Origin: Roseiarcus sp963780825
Lineage (GTDB): Bacteria > Pseudomonadota > Alphaproteobacteria > Rhizobiales > Beijerinckiaceae
Direction of reading: 5' to 3'
NCBI GenBank assembly: GCA_963780825.1
Contig: CAWADL010000010.1
Coordinates: forward strand, 372,001 to 436,000
Length of the DNA stretch: 64,000 nucleotides
Shown piece by piece: positions 16,954 through 25,839 of this stretch; the first letter of the stretch is position 1, and each line of letters starts with the position of its first letter. Both the position numbers and the translations under genes were made by a program. The notes below the pieces were generated by a model. The model made no database searches. It saw only the letters and a program-made list of their open reading frames with translations, and was not told the origin of the DNA.

Positions 16954-18063
16954 TGCAGTTCCCAGGTTTTGGCGTAGCCGGCGAGATGCGTGTCGCCATA
17001 GCCCTTGTCGAAAGTGGCGGGCACCCCGGCCGTCGTCGCGTTGTCTTTGTCGAAGATGAACAGCGGCACGCCGAGCGTATCATAGGTCGGCAACCCGCAG
17101 AGTTTGCGCATGTAGCCGTCGAGGGTTGATCGAGCAATCCAACCGAGACTTTCGCCGACATCCATTTCCACCGTTCCCGCGCGCACCATATCGATGATGA
17201 ACGGGGTGCCGTTGAAGGTGGCGATCTTGACGTCGTTGCGCGCCGTCAGCGTCAGCGCGGGCAGGACGAATTGCGACATCGAATCGTAGAGCGGCACGAT
17301 ATAGTTGATCGAGGGGTCGGAAATCAGCGCTGATTGGACGGCCGTCTGAATCTTGGTCGACCATTGCGGGATGGTGACGCCTACATAGGTGTGCTTGCAG
17401 CCGCCAGCACATAGTTTGTCGAGTGTGTCGCCCAGCTCTTTCGCGTAGGGCTTCGACGGCAGCACGTCGTCCGAACCGATGATCAACACATTGGCTTTTC
17501 CCTTCGTCTTCGACGGCAATCCAGGCGCCGATCACGCGCCCGACTTCATTGAAGGGGAGTGCGAGATTGACTTCCGCCGCGGGGTCGCGGGGCTGCGTTG
17601 TGTCGGAGTAGTGGGACGCGAACACATGAACGCCGGCCGCTTTCGCGGCGGCGATCTGCGGCGTCAGCGAGGAGGGAATGATGCCGCCCAGTAGATCGAT
17701 GGCGGTGAATCCGTTGTTCTTGCCGAATTCCATGCCCTCGACCCACTGGGTCGGCTTGCCCTGGTTCTTCCACTGCTGGAAGCCGAAGCCGACCTGCTTG
17801 GCGACCGCGTCCATCGAGTTCTCGATACCGTCTAGGAAGGGGATCGAGCTTGAGGTCGGGATCGACAGCAGCTTCTTGCCCTGCATGCAGGCCTTCGCGT
17901 CGAAGGGGGGGCCCGGCGAGACGAATTCCGGGATTTTGCTGTGGGCGTCCACGATCGCCTGCGCCGCGGCGAGATCGGGACCTTCCGCGCGCGCCGGGCC
18001 GCAGAGCGCTCCGGTCAGCGCGGCAGCGGCCGCCAGGGCCAAGTGCTTCAGTTTAGTGCTCAT
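16950..18063 (-). CDS. Sugar-type ABC substrate-binding protein, frameshifted
   Basis: Periplasmic binding protein starting MSTKLKHLALAAAAALTGAL with a signal peptide cut after ARA near residue 27. The N-lobe has KKLLSIPTSSSIPFLDGIEN, and the C-lobe has VLIIGSDDV, AVQSALISDPSINYIVPLYD and ATFNGTPFIIDMV. One frame change near 17510 separates the lobes. The stop overlaps the ATPase start (ATGA at 16950-16953). It heads the minus-strand ABC operon, and a putative GntR operator lies 48 bases upstream of its start. The ligand is unknown; it may be a sugar or a small ureide. Confidence 0.8.
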
Positions 18064-18110
18064 GCGCGGGCCCCCGGCCAATTGCGTTGCGCCAGCCCAG
18101 TCCAAGCATA

Positions 18111-18120
18111 AGACCGGACT
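18111..18120. promoter_or_regulatory. Putative HutC-type GntR operator, site 3 (AGACCGGACT)
   Basis: AGACCGGACT, inside ATAAGACCGGACTAAC, lies in the divergent region between the ABC operon and the GntR regulator gene. It fits AGTMCGKACT with one mismatch and a central CG. Binding here could control both the importer and the regulator itself. Confidence 0.5.
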
Positions 18121-18351
18121 AACTAAACGGGGAAATCGCAACTTTTATGCCAACCGCCGGCCTCGCCCCGATGACACGGGACGGCAGCCGAACTAATCAG
18201 GCAGGGGGGCGGGCGGCGGATTTTTTGCAGAGCCGCCGCGATGACGTCGACAAGCCTTGCGCAGCCGCAAGTTGGGGAGCAACTTCGTTTTGATCGAGTG
18301 GAATGCGCAAGCGCCGTTGCATAGGGCGCGCGCCGTGAGGAGGAAGCGCCG

Positions 18352-19185
18352 ATGAAGGCGACCGTGCTGGGGCGGGTCGACAGGCGACGCCCGGCGAAGG
18401 TGGGCGAGGATTCGGTTGCGCGCGAGCTCAGGCGGCTCGAGGCGCATGGCGTGAATGGCGAGGGCAATCCGACGCCTCGCTATCTCGTGCTCGCCAAGAC
18501 TTTGCAGGACGCAATTCAGTCAGGCGCCTATCCTGTCGGCGCGCTGCTGCCTACCGAAGTGGACATGGCCAAAAATTACGGCGTCAGCCGCCAAACCGTG
18601 CGCCAGGCGATCAGCCTGTTGCGACAGCAGAACATGCTGTCGGCGCGCAAAGGCGTCGGCACCCGAGTCGAAGCGAAGACGGGCGCGCGGCGGTTCAGCT
18701 ACTCCTCCGGGTCGGTCGCTGAGCTGCTCGAACTCGCGCACGATTCCGATCTGTCGATCGAATCCCGCGAAAACATCGTCGCTCGCGGCGCGCTGGCGTC
18801 CGAACTCGGCTACCGCTCGGGACACAAGCTGCTGCACCTCGGTTGCAAGCGCACGGTCGAGGGCGAGTTGAAGCCGCTGTCCTGGGTGGACGTTTATATC
18901 GATGGGCGGGTTGCGCCCCGACTGAAACTGCCGCCCGTGCTGCGCTCCGCGTTGTTTCTCATTGTGCAGAAGCAAACCGGCGAGATCGTCGACGAGATCC
19001 TGCAGGAAATTCGCGCAACGCTGATCAGCGAAACGATGGCCAAGCGGCTCGACGCAGAGCCGGGGTCGCCGGCGCTGGAAATTACCCGCCGCTATTTCAG
19101 CACCGGGCGACGGTTGATCCAGGTCTCCGTGAACACGTTGCCTGGGGAGCGGTTCTTCTACTCCGTCGCGATCACGCGCGATTGA
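18352..19185 (+). CDS. GntR-family regulator, HutC subfamily
   Basis: A 277-residue repressor. The winged helix-turn-helix is at about residues 43-107 (YLVLAKTLQDAIQSGAYPVG, LLPTEVDMAKNYGVSRQTVR, GVGTRVE), followed by a UTRA effector domain ending ITRRYFSTGRRLIQVSVNTLP. The ATG at 18352 has GAGGAGG nine bases upstream, which supports the 40-residue N-terminal extension. HutC-group operators follow GTM-N2-KAC. The motif AGTMCGKACT recurs at five promoter regions around this gene, so it is the likely regulator of the whole 6-22 kb locus. The effector may be the imported ureide or pyrimidine. Confidence 0.9.
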   Translation: MKATVLGRVDRRRPAKVGEDSVARELRRLEAHGVNGEGNPTPRYLVLAKTLQDAIQSGAYPVGALLPTEVDMAKNYGVSRQTVRQAISLLRQQNMLSARKGVGTRVEAKTGARRFSYSSGSVAELLELAHDSDLSIESRENIVARGALASELGYRSGHKLLHLGCKRTVEGELKPLSWVDVYIDGRVAPRLKLPPVLRSALFLIVQKQTGEIVDEILQEIRATLISETMAKRLDAEPGSPALEITRRYFSTGRRLIQVSVNTLPGERFFYSVAITRD

Positions 19186-19251
19186 CGTGAGCTCGGCCTT
19201 TCGAAAGTCCGCGCATATGAGAGGTTGCGGCGTCTAGAAATTTCTGGTGTA

Positions 19252-19261
19252 TGTACGGACT
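19252..19261. promoter_or_regulatory. Putative HutC-type GntR operator, site 4 (TGTACGGACT)
   Basis: TGTACGGACT within GTATGTACGGACTTTC lies 27 bases before the MFS start and is nearly the reverse complement of site 2. A half-site AAGTCCG occurs at about 19205. One position deviates from the consensus. Confidence 0.5.
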
Positions 19262-19287
19262 TTCTCTTGCGAGACAGCCTCCGTTTT

Positions 19288-20538
19288 ATGTCGACCTCCG
19301 ATCTCCCGGCTACCGAAAGCCGCGCCGCATGGCGCATGGAAACATCGTCTATGGCGCCCGCGCTGGCGCCTACACTGTTCATCACAACAGCGACACAGAT
19401 GCTGGCCACCTCGTCTGTGCTGGCGCTGGCGACGATCCCAACGTTGGTTGCTGGAAAACTCGGGATCGCGCCGCATCTGATCGGTTATCAGGTCAGTCTC
19501 ATCTATTCCGCGGGCATTTTGGCTTCCGCGCACGCAAGCGGCCTGGTGAAACGATACGGCTCGGCGCGAATTGGTCAGACAGCTTTGTTTCTGGCCGCGG
19601 CGGGCCTGGCTGGACTGGCGACGGGGCTGCTGCAGGTGATGCTGCTAGCCTCTGTGCTGATTGGCGTCGGCTACGCGCTGATCAACCCCTCTTCGTCACA
19701 TATATTGAAGCGGGTGACGCCGCCGCCGCGGCGAAATCTCGTCTATTCCATCAAACAGGCCGGCGTGCCCGTCGGCGGCATCCTCGCAGCTTTGATTGTC
19801 CCACCACTGTCCTCCTGGACGGATTGGCGGCTGGCGCTGCTTGTTTTCGCCGCAGGCGCCTTCGCTCTGGGCGTCGTCTACTTTCCTCTGCGAACGTCAT
19901 GGGACATCGATGCGGATCCGAAAGCCAAGGTGGTTGGCGGCGTCTGGAAAGGCCAGCGGGCGCTTTGGTCGCAGCCGGGTCTCGGTCCGCTCGCGCTGAT
20001 TGGGCTATTCTATTCGGCAATCCAACTCTGCGTTTCGGCGTTCCTCGTGGTGATGCTGATCGACGATTTTGGTTGGACACCGATCCATGCGGGGGCGATG
20101 GCGGCCGCAGTGCAAGCTTTTGGCGCCTTCGGGCGCATATTCTGGGGCGTGGTGGCCGATGCGGCGCGTTCCGGTTTTCTGGTGTTGGCCTTTCTCGGCG
20201 TCGTCACAATGTGTTGTTGTTTGTTTCTTTCGGTCGCGACCCGCTTCCCTCCGGCGACCACGTTGGTCGCGCTTTGCGTACTCGGCGCCTGCTCGGTCGG
20301 TTGGAACGGCGTGATGCTGGCCGAGACGGCGCGGTTGAGCCCGGGCCGAACCGGCACTTTGACGGGTGAGACGCAGACCTACACGTTCATCGGCGTGATG
20401 TTCGGCCCTTCGAGCTACGCCGTCTGCTTCGCTTGGACGCAGTCTTACACGCTGACTTTCGCGCTCTTCAGCGCGCCGGCGGTGTTTGGCGCGGCGGCGG
20501 CGCTCTACGGGATGCGTGCGACAAGGCCCGCTTTGTAG
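19288..20538 (+). CDS. MFS transporter
   Basis: Major facilitator of about 416 residues with 12 hydrophobic segments and a central cytoplasmic loop (RTSWDIDADPKAKVVGG). Motif-like pieces are GLVKRYGSARIGQ between spans 2 and 3 and SIKQAGVPVGGILAAL in span 5. The start MSTSDLPATE at 19288 is preferred because an upstream in-frame start (19225) would include the putative operator in the coding region. It lies between the GntR regulator and a convergent amidase, so it probably moves a substrate or product of this locus. Confidence 0.85.
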   Translation: MSTSDLPATESRAAWRMETSSMAPALAPTLFITTATQMLATSSVLALATIPTLVAGKLGIAPHLIGYQVSLIYSAGILASAHASGLVKRYGSARIGQTALFLAAAGLAGLATGLLQVMLLASVLIGVGYALINPSSSHILKRVTPPPRRNLVYSIKQAGVPVGGILAALIVPPLSSWTDWRLALLVFAAGAFALGVVYFPLRTSWDIDADPKAKVVGGVWKGQRALWSQPGLGPLALIGLFYSAIQLCVSAFLVVMLIDDFGWTPIHAGAMAAAVQAFGAFGRIFWGVVADAARSGFLVLAFLGVVTMCCCLFLSVATRFPPATTLVALCVLGACSVGWNGVMLAETARLSPGRTGTLTGETQTYTFIGVMFGPSSYAVCFAWTQSYTLTFALFSAPAVFGAAAALYGMRATRPAL

Positions 20539-20562
20539 CCGCGGTCGACAACCACAGCTACA
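20534..20562. repeat. TAGCCGCGRTC-type palindromic repeat, short copy
   Basis: GTAGCCGCGGTCGACAACCA followed by CAGCTACAG forms a small imperfect hairpin exactly at the convergent 3' ends of the MFS and amidase genes. It overlaps both stop regions by a few bases and could serve as a shared transcription stop. Confidence 0.5.
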
Positions 20563-21850
20563 GCGCCGCCTCCAGCGCGGCGGCGACGGCGAGCGTCTGC
20601 CGATCGGTATAGCGCGCGCCAACCAAACTCACGCCGATTGGCAGGCCGTTTTTGCCGAACCAACCCGGCACGTTCACCACCGGCGCGTGCAGCAGCGACC
20701 AGATTTGATTGAGCGCTGGATTGCCGTGCGTTCGGCCCAGCGGCGCCTCGCCTGGCGCGCTTGGCGCGAGCACGGCATCGTAAGCCGAGGCCAATTCGTC
20801 GAAGGCGACCCGGCATGAAGCGGCAGTATCATGAGCTTTGCGCAGGTCGGCGCGGCTGAAGCCGTCGCGGTTCTCGACGCGATGACGGAAGTGGTCGTGC
20901 AACTGCTCAAAATGCGCGCGATAGAGATTGAGAAACGCGGCGCGGCCTTCGCTGTACATGATGATCTTGTGCGCATCGTTGAGCGTCGCGAACGCAGCCG
21001 GAAGCGCGATTTCCGTGACCTCCGCGCCCGCCTTGCGCATCAGCGCCGCAGCCGCGAGCACGGCGTTGCGGCTCTCCTCTTCGATAGCCTCAGGGAAGGG
21101 CAGGCAGTAGCCAATCCGGCGCCCTTCGAGCGGCCCGCGTCTCGGCGGCTCGTCATCCTCGATGCCATACACTTCGGCCAAAAGTTCGAGATCATCGACG
21201 TTGCGCGCGTACCAACCAATCGTATCGAAGGTGAGCGAGTAGATCTTTGCGCCCTCGCGGCTCACTAAGCCCCAGGTTGGTTTCAACGCAAAGGCGCCGC
21301 AGAACGACGCGGGACGTATCGTCGAGCCGCCGGTCTGCGTGCCGAGCGCCAGCGGCGCCTGAAAATCCGCGACCGCAGCTGCCGAACCGCTTGAGGAACC
21401 GCCCGGGGCATGGTCGAGATTGTGCGGGTTGGCGGTCGCGGCGTTACGCCCGGCGGCGGCGAACTCCAGCGTCTCGGTCTTGCCGAGGATCAACGCGCCA
21501 GCCGCGCGCAGCGTCTCGACGCAGCCGGCGTCGAGCGAAGGGCGATGGCCGGTGTAGATCGGCGAATTGTATCCGGTCGGCATGTCGAAAGTGTCGATCA
21601 TATCCTTGATGCCGATCGGCACGCCGTGCAGCGGCCCCATTGACGGGCGCCGGTCCAGTTCACGCGCGGCGCGGATCGCGGCGACGGGATCTAGGTAGGT
21701 CCACGCCTTGACGTCGGGATCGCGTAACGCGATCCGCTCCAGATAGGCGCGCGTCAGCGCCTCCGACGTGAGACGCCCTTCGGCGATCGCCGTGGCGGCG
21801 GCTCGGGCGCTGAGTTTGGTGAGGTCGCGAAAATGCGGATTGTCCAGCAT
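20558..21850 (-). CDS. Amidase-signature hydrolase 3
   Basis: A 430-residue amidase with triad elements GVPIGIKDMID (Lys, about residue 83), GGSSSGSAAAV (cis-Ser) and GTQTGGSTIRPA (nucleophile). It is shorter than amidases 1 and 2 and more like the generic AtzE/GatA type. A perfect 12-base palindrome AAGTCCGGACTT lies 58 bases upstream, so it appears to belong to the same regulon although it is on the opposite strand. The substrate is unknown. Confidence 0.85.
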   Translation of the reverse strand: MLDNPHFRDLTKLSARAAATAIAEGRLTSEALTRAYLERIALRDPDVKAWTYLDPVAAIRAARELDRRPSMGPLHGVPIGIKDMIDTFDMPTGYNSPIYTGHRPSLDAGCVETLRAAGALILGKTETLEFAAAGRNAATANPHNLDHAPGGSSSGSAAAVADFQAPLALGTQTGGSTIRPASFCGAFALKPTWGLVSREGAKIYSLTFDTIGWYARNVDDLELLAEVYGIEDDEPPRRGPLEGRRIGYCLPFPEAIEEESRNAVLAAAALMRKAGAEVTEIALPAAFATLNDAHKIIMYSEGRAAFLNLYRAHFEQLHDHFRHRVENRDGFSRADLRKAHDTAASCRVAFDELASAYDAVLAPSAPGEAPLGRTHGNPALNQIWSLLHAPVVNVPGWFGKNGLPIGVSLVGARYTDRQTLAVAAALEAAL

Positions 21851-21907
21851 CGACTATCCTTGGCGCTAAGATTGCATCGGAAGTTTCGATTGATCTGGCT
21901 CTAGCAC

Positions 21908-21919
21908 AAGTCCGGACTT
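21908..21919. promoter_or_regulatory. Putative HutC-type GntR operator, site 5 (AAGTCCGGACTT)
   Basis: This is a perfect 12-base palindrome and the best example of the motif. On the minus strand TATCAT, a -10-like hexamer, abuts the site, so a bound regulator would block amidase 3 transcription. Confidence 0.6.
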
Positions 21920-21998
21920 ATGATAAGCGAGAATTGGCCTCGCGTCTGAAAATTGCACGTAACGAACGGAGAGCATCAGCAATCCGATCGAAGCAGGC

Positions 21999-22098
21999 TT
22001 GTAGCCGCGATCTCAAGATCGCGGTCTCAACGTGCTCGGCGCTTCCCTGGTAAGGCGCGATCTCACGACGACCGCGATCTAGAGATCGCGGCTACAGG
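21999..22098. repeat. TAGCCGCGRTC-type palindromic repeat, long copy
   Basis: TGTAGCCGCGATCTCAAGAT near 22000 and GATCGCGGCTACAGGCG near 22085 are inverted copies, each itself palindromic around GCGATCTNNAGATCGC. It fills most of the 320-base gap upstream of amidase 3. I see no gene in this gap. Confidence 0.75.
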
Positions 22099-22172
22099 CG
22101 CCGAGCCTTCGAGTCCACAGAAGTGCCGGCTGCCTGGCGCGACCAAATATGTTTGTGAGCGTCCGGCGCCCG

Positions 22173-22565
22173 CTACACAACAACGCCGTAGTCGGCGAGC
22201 TCCGGTCTCATCGCTTCAATAACGAAGTCGATAAATGCCTCCGGCGCGTCCAAGTAGAACTCCCGATCGGAATAGCTCCCGACTTCAGCTTTCAAGCCGT
22301 GAGCCAGCGCCCAGGCGACCAAATCCTCGAGGTCAGCGCGAGGCGTCTCACTCAAGAATGACACCTGCGAACGTATCTTGTCCTCGTCGCGATGTACGAC
22401 ATCGCTGCGGCTGAATTGCAAATCGATGTTCGCGCCGGGCTGGCGGAGCCATATCGCGCGTTCGGTTCGCCGCAACTCGACAAAGCCAAGCTTCGCTTTC
22501 AGCATTTCGACGACCGTTTCGAAATACCGGCGATCCAAGCGATTGGCGACATGATTGAACTTCAT
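22173..22565 (-). CDS. Small VOC-like (glyoxalase-fold) protein
   Basis: A 130-residue protein starting MKFNHVANRLDRRYF. The alternation of strands and helices (LGFVELRRTERAIWLRQPG, IDLQFSRSDVV, QVSFLS, then a helix and EFYLDAPEAFIDFVIEAM) resembles one vicinal-oxygen-chelate module. No metal triad is certain. It lies downstream of the nucleoside hydrolase on the same strand but is separated by a palindromic repeat, and it is flanked by TAGCCGCG repeats on both sides. It may be an independent unit. Function unknown. Confidence 0.6.
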   Translation of the reverse strand: MKFNHVANRLDRRYFETVVEMLKAKLGFVELRRTERAIWLRQPGANIDLQFSRSDVVHRDEDKIRSQVSFLSETPRADLEDLVAWALAHGLKAEVGSYSDREFYLDAPEAFIDFVIEAMRPELADYGVVV

Positions 22566-22679
22566 CAACGATACCCCATTGTTCGCCAGCTCACGCCCCT
22601 CGCATCGCAGCAAGCAGCGCCGACCTAGATAGAGACTTGGCGCATAAGCCGTAACCGGGGAAGATTCCCGGGCGCCCAT

Positions 22680-22767
22680 GTAGCCGCGGTCGCTGACCGC
22701 GGTGGATCGGCTTGGAAAAAGGTTCGCGGAACTAGGCGCCTAAACCCACGACCGCGGCTACAGGCGC
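22680..22767. repeat. TAGCCGCGRTC-type palindromic repeat
   Basis: GTAGCCGCGGTCGCTGACCG at 22680 and ACCGCGGCTACAGGCGCC ending near 22767 are inverted arms with GCTGACCGCGG inside. With the copy at 21999 it brackets the VOC-like gene. Confidence 0.75.
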
Positions 22768-22801
22768 CCTCGCCCGGTAATTTACCCCGGTTACCATAAG
22801 C

Positions 22802-23772
22802 TCACTTGCTCTTCGGCCCAAGCGCGAGTGTCGTCTCCAGGAAGTCGCAGAACTTTTCCGCGATCCGCGGCGAAGGCGACGTGGCAATTCGCGTCCTTGA
22901 GATTGCGATGGTGCGTATCGACCACGGTTCGCCCTACCGTGAGCGTGCCGTGGCATTCGACGTCGACATGGCGGAACAGCGTCGTGACCACGCTCGGATC
23001 GAGCATATAGTTGACGCATAGCGCGTCGTGCACCGGCGCGGCGTTGCGCTCCTCCATTGGCTGGTTGGCGTCATAGGCGCGTATGCGCTGGTCGATGAAA
23101 CGCGACGCCGCGAGCCCCGCGTTCGTCCCCAGCGCCGCCAACTTCTCGGCTGCGCTGCGACGAGACCAGCGCCTTGTGCGTCGCGTCGAGCGGCAGCATC
23201 GTCACTTTGCGGAATCCCGCCGCGAACACTTTTGCGGCGGCCTCGGGATCGGCCCAGATGTTGAATTCGGCCGAGGGCGTGACGTTGCCCTTGTGATGGG
23301 CGCCGCCCATGATGATCACCTCGGGAACGCGATCGACCAGCTCTGGATAGACCGCGAGCGCCGCCGCGATATTGGAAAGCGGACCGACCGGCATCAGAAC
23401 GATCTCGTCGGTCGTGTTCTTATACACGTCGATCAGGAAATCGACGGCGTTGCCGGTCTTGCTTGCTGCAAAGTCGTGTTCGGAATGGGCAGCTCGCGGC
23501 CATGCACGCCATTTTCGAGCATTTCAGGCCCGCGGGATCGGAAAATCCGGCCGCGCGAGCGGACGGTCAAGTCCCTCGTAAACTGGCACATCGCCGCGAC
23601 CAACAAACTCCAGCGCCCGCAGCGTGTTGTTGGTGCAATATTGCACTTCGACGTTGCCGTTGACCGTCGTGCACGCAACCAGGTCGAGATCGGGATGAAG
23701 GGCCGCGCACATGATCGCCACCGCGTCGTCGGTGCCGGTATCGACGTCGAGAATCAATTTTCGCTTGGCCAT
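22802..23772 (-). CDS. Nucleoside hydrolase (IunH family), frameshifted
   Basis: Cleaves the N-glycosidic bond of ribonucleosides to base and ribose. The N-terminus carries the calcium-binding signature DVDTGTDDA (about residues 9-17), then ALHPDLDLVACTTVNGN. Later pieces are IVLMPVGPLSNIAAAL, IIMGGAHHKGNVTPSAEFN, ADPEAAAKVF and, near the end, HDALCVNY, all typical of IunH. Frame changes near 23520, 23450 and 23150 and one near the C-terminus split it; the final stop is taken as the TGA at 22802-22804. It is the last enzyme of the long minus-strand nucleoside operon. Confidence 0.82.
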
Positions 23773-23782
23773 GGCAGTCCTT

Positions 23783-24721
23783 TCAAGTTTGGATACAGCG
23801 GCGGATCATGTCTCGATATCGCCAGCCAACTTGGCCGCTGGCGCGCTTGGCGCGCCAGCCGACGATCACGAGCGCCAGCACTGTGGCGACATAGGGAATC
23901 ATTTGCAGCAACTGCGGCGCGGCGCCAGTCATTTCCGGCAGGCGGACCGCCAGCGCGGTCGCGACCCCGAATAGCAGGGCGACCGCCGTCGTTGGGAAGG
24001 GTCGGCCCTTCGCGAAGAAGATCGCGGCCAGCGCAATAAGGCCGCGCTCATCATTCATTTGCCGAGCAAACAACGATACGTAGCCGAGCGAAAGATAAGC
24101 GCCCGCGAGGCCGCAGAACAGGCCGCTGATCACCATGGTCTCGAACTTGATGCGCTCGACGGGAACACCGGCCGCAAGCGCGGCGTCCTCGGCCTCGCCA
24201 ATCATGCGCACCCGCAGACCCCAGCGCGTGCGATACAGCGTCCACCAGACGCAGGGCACGGCGAGGTAGGCGACGTAGACCAGCAGCGTCTGCCCGCTGA
24301 GCAGCGGGCCGAGTATCGGCGTGTCCGCGAGCAGCGGAATTCGGATCGGCGAAAACACGGGGATATCTGACGAGGCGAATACGCCGTCCTGACCAAGCAT
24401 GCTCTTCAGCAGCAATGCCGTGAGGCCGTAGGCCAGGAACGTCACGGCGATGCCGGCGATGAATATGTGAGCGCGAAAACGAAGATTGAACAGCGCGAGA
24501 ATGGCGGCGAGCGCAGCAGAGGAAATGACGCCCGCGAGGATGCCGATTGTCAGGCTTCCTGTCGCATAGGCGGCCGACACCGCGGCGAAAGCGGCGACGA
24601 TCATGAAGCCGTCAAGCGCGATATTCAGTATGCCCGCCTGGAAAGTGTAGAGGCCTCCGAGCGCGGCGAAGATGAGCGGCGTCGCGATCCGGATCGAGGA
24701 GAAGGCGATGTCGGTCAGCAT
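23783..24721 (-). CDS. Nucleoside-type ABC permease (YufQ/NupQ-like)
   Basis: A 312-residue permease with about eight spans, opening MLTDIAFSSIRIATPLIFAALGGLYTF style (positions 1-27). The BPD_transp_2 core is visible in GILNIALDGFMIVAAF near residues 30-45. It forms a heterodimer with the next gene and the NupO-like ATPase for nucleoside import. The stop lies 10 bases before the nucleoside hydrolase start. No defects. Confidence 0.88.
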   Translation of the reverse strand: MLTDIAFSSIRIATPLIFAALGGLYTFQAGILNIALDGFMIVAAFAAVSAAYATGSLTIGILAGVISSAALAAILALFNLRFRAHIFIAGIAVTFLAYGLTALLLKSMLGQDGVFASSDIPVFSPIRIPLLADTPILGPLLSGQTLLVYVAYLAVPCVWWTLYRTRWGLRVRMIGEAEDAALAAGVPVERIKFETMVISGLFCGLAGAYLSLGYVSLFARQMNDERGLIALAAIFFAKGRPFPTTAVALLFGVATALAVRLPEMTGAAPQLLQMIPYVATVLALVIVGWRAKRASGQVGWRYRDMIRRCIQT

Positions 24722-24747
24722 AGCCTCAGACCTCCGTGGCCGCGCGG

Positions 24748-25839
24748 TTATCTGTCGACACGCTCACCGCCGTCGCCAGCATCCGGCGCTCGGCCGCGCC
24801 AAGGGACCGTGAATTGCGCGGCCAGGATCAGCACAACCAGGAATTGAAGCACCTGGACGAGATATTTGGAGACGCCGAGTTGCATCTGTAGCACGGACGA
24901 ACCGCTGTTCAGCGCGCCAAACAGGAACGCGGACAGAATGACGCCGATCGGGTTCGAATTGGCGAGCATGGCCACGGCAATACCATCGAAGCCGTAGCCG
25001 GGAGAAAAATTGTCGTAGTACGCGCCGTAGACGCCAAGCACCTGTTCGGCGCCAGCCAGTCCCGCGATCGCCCCACTCACCAGCATGATGGCCATGACAT
25101 TGGCGCGGATGCGCACGCCGCCATAGTTGGCGAAGCGCGCGTTCAACCCGATCAGCTTCCACTCAAATCCGCGCACCGTCGCGACGTTGAACACGGCTAA
25201 GAGGATGCAGCACGCCAGCCCGATAAAAATACCCGTGTTCAGTTGCGAATAGAGCGTGAAGTTTGTCAAACGCGCTGAATCCAGGACGTCGGGCAGCTTG
25301 TTGGTGGGGCCCGGCGCTTTCAGCACTCGCGCGGCAATGTAGCCGGTCAGCAGCAGCGCGATCGGATTCAGCATCAGGCATATCACGAGTTCGTTGACGC
25401 CGAGAAACACCCGAAGCACCGCGGGAATCGCGGCCCAGGCGGCGCCGCCGATCAAAGCCGCGAGGATGCAAGCCGGAGGCATGAGGATGTCGGGCAGAGG
25501 CGCCGCATAACCAACGATCCCGGCGCAGAGCGCGCCCATCAGCATCTGCCCTTCGCCGCCGATATTCCAGATACCGGATCGGAATGCGATCGCGACCGCT
25601 AGCCCGGTGAACAGCAACGGTGTCATCATTTGCAGCGTGACGGAAAGATTGGGCCAACCGCTGAAGGCGCCCGTCAGCAGCGCGCCGTAAACATCAAGCG
25701 GACTGCGGCCGAGCGCGAGAACCAGCAGGCCACCAACGACAAACGACACCGCGACCGCAAACAACGGTCCCGCGAGGGCGCGCAGGATCCGCGACCCGAG
25801 CGCCTGTTGCACGGGGCTTGCGTGCGAGACCGCGCTCAT
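24748..25839 (-). CDS. Nucleoside-type ABC permease (YufP/NupP-like)
   Basis: A 363-residue permease; the hydrophobic part starts near residue 20 (LAGPLFAVAVSFVVGGLLVLAL). Family features include RSGIWNIGGEGQMLMGAL near residues 88-105 and VNELVICLMLNPIA. Its start overlaps the ATPase stop (ATGA at 25836-25839). Intact. It acts with the YufQ-like permease. Confidence 0.88.
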   Translation of the reverse strand: MSAVSHASPVQQALGSRILRALAGPLFAVAVSFVVGGLLVLALGRSPLDVYGALLTGAFSGWPNLSVTLQMMTPLLFTGLAVAIAFRSGIWNIGGEGQMLMGALCAGIVGYAAPLPDILMPPACILAALIGGAAWAAIPAVLRVFLGVNELVICLMLNPIALLLTGYIAARVLKAPGPTNKLPDVLDSARLTNFTLYSQLNTGIFIGLACCILLAVFNVATVRGFEWKLIGLNARFANYGGVRIRANVMAIMLVSGAIAGLAGAEQVLGVYGAYYDNFSPGYGFDGIAVAMLANSNPIGVILSAFLFGALNSGSSVLQMQLGVSKYLVQVLQFLVVLILAAQFTVPWRGRAPDAGDGGERVDR

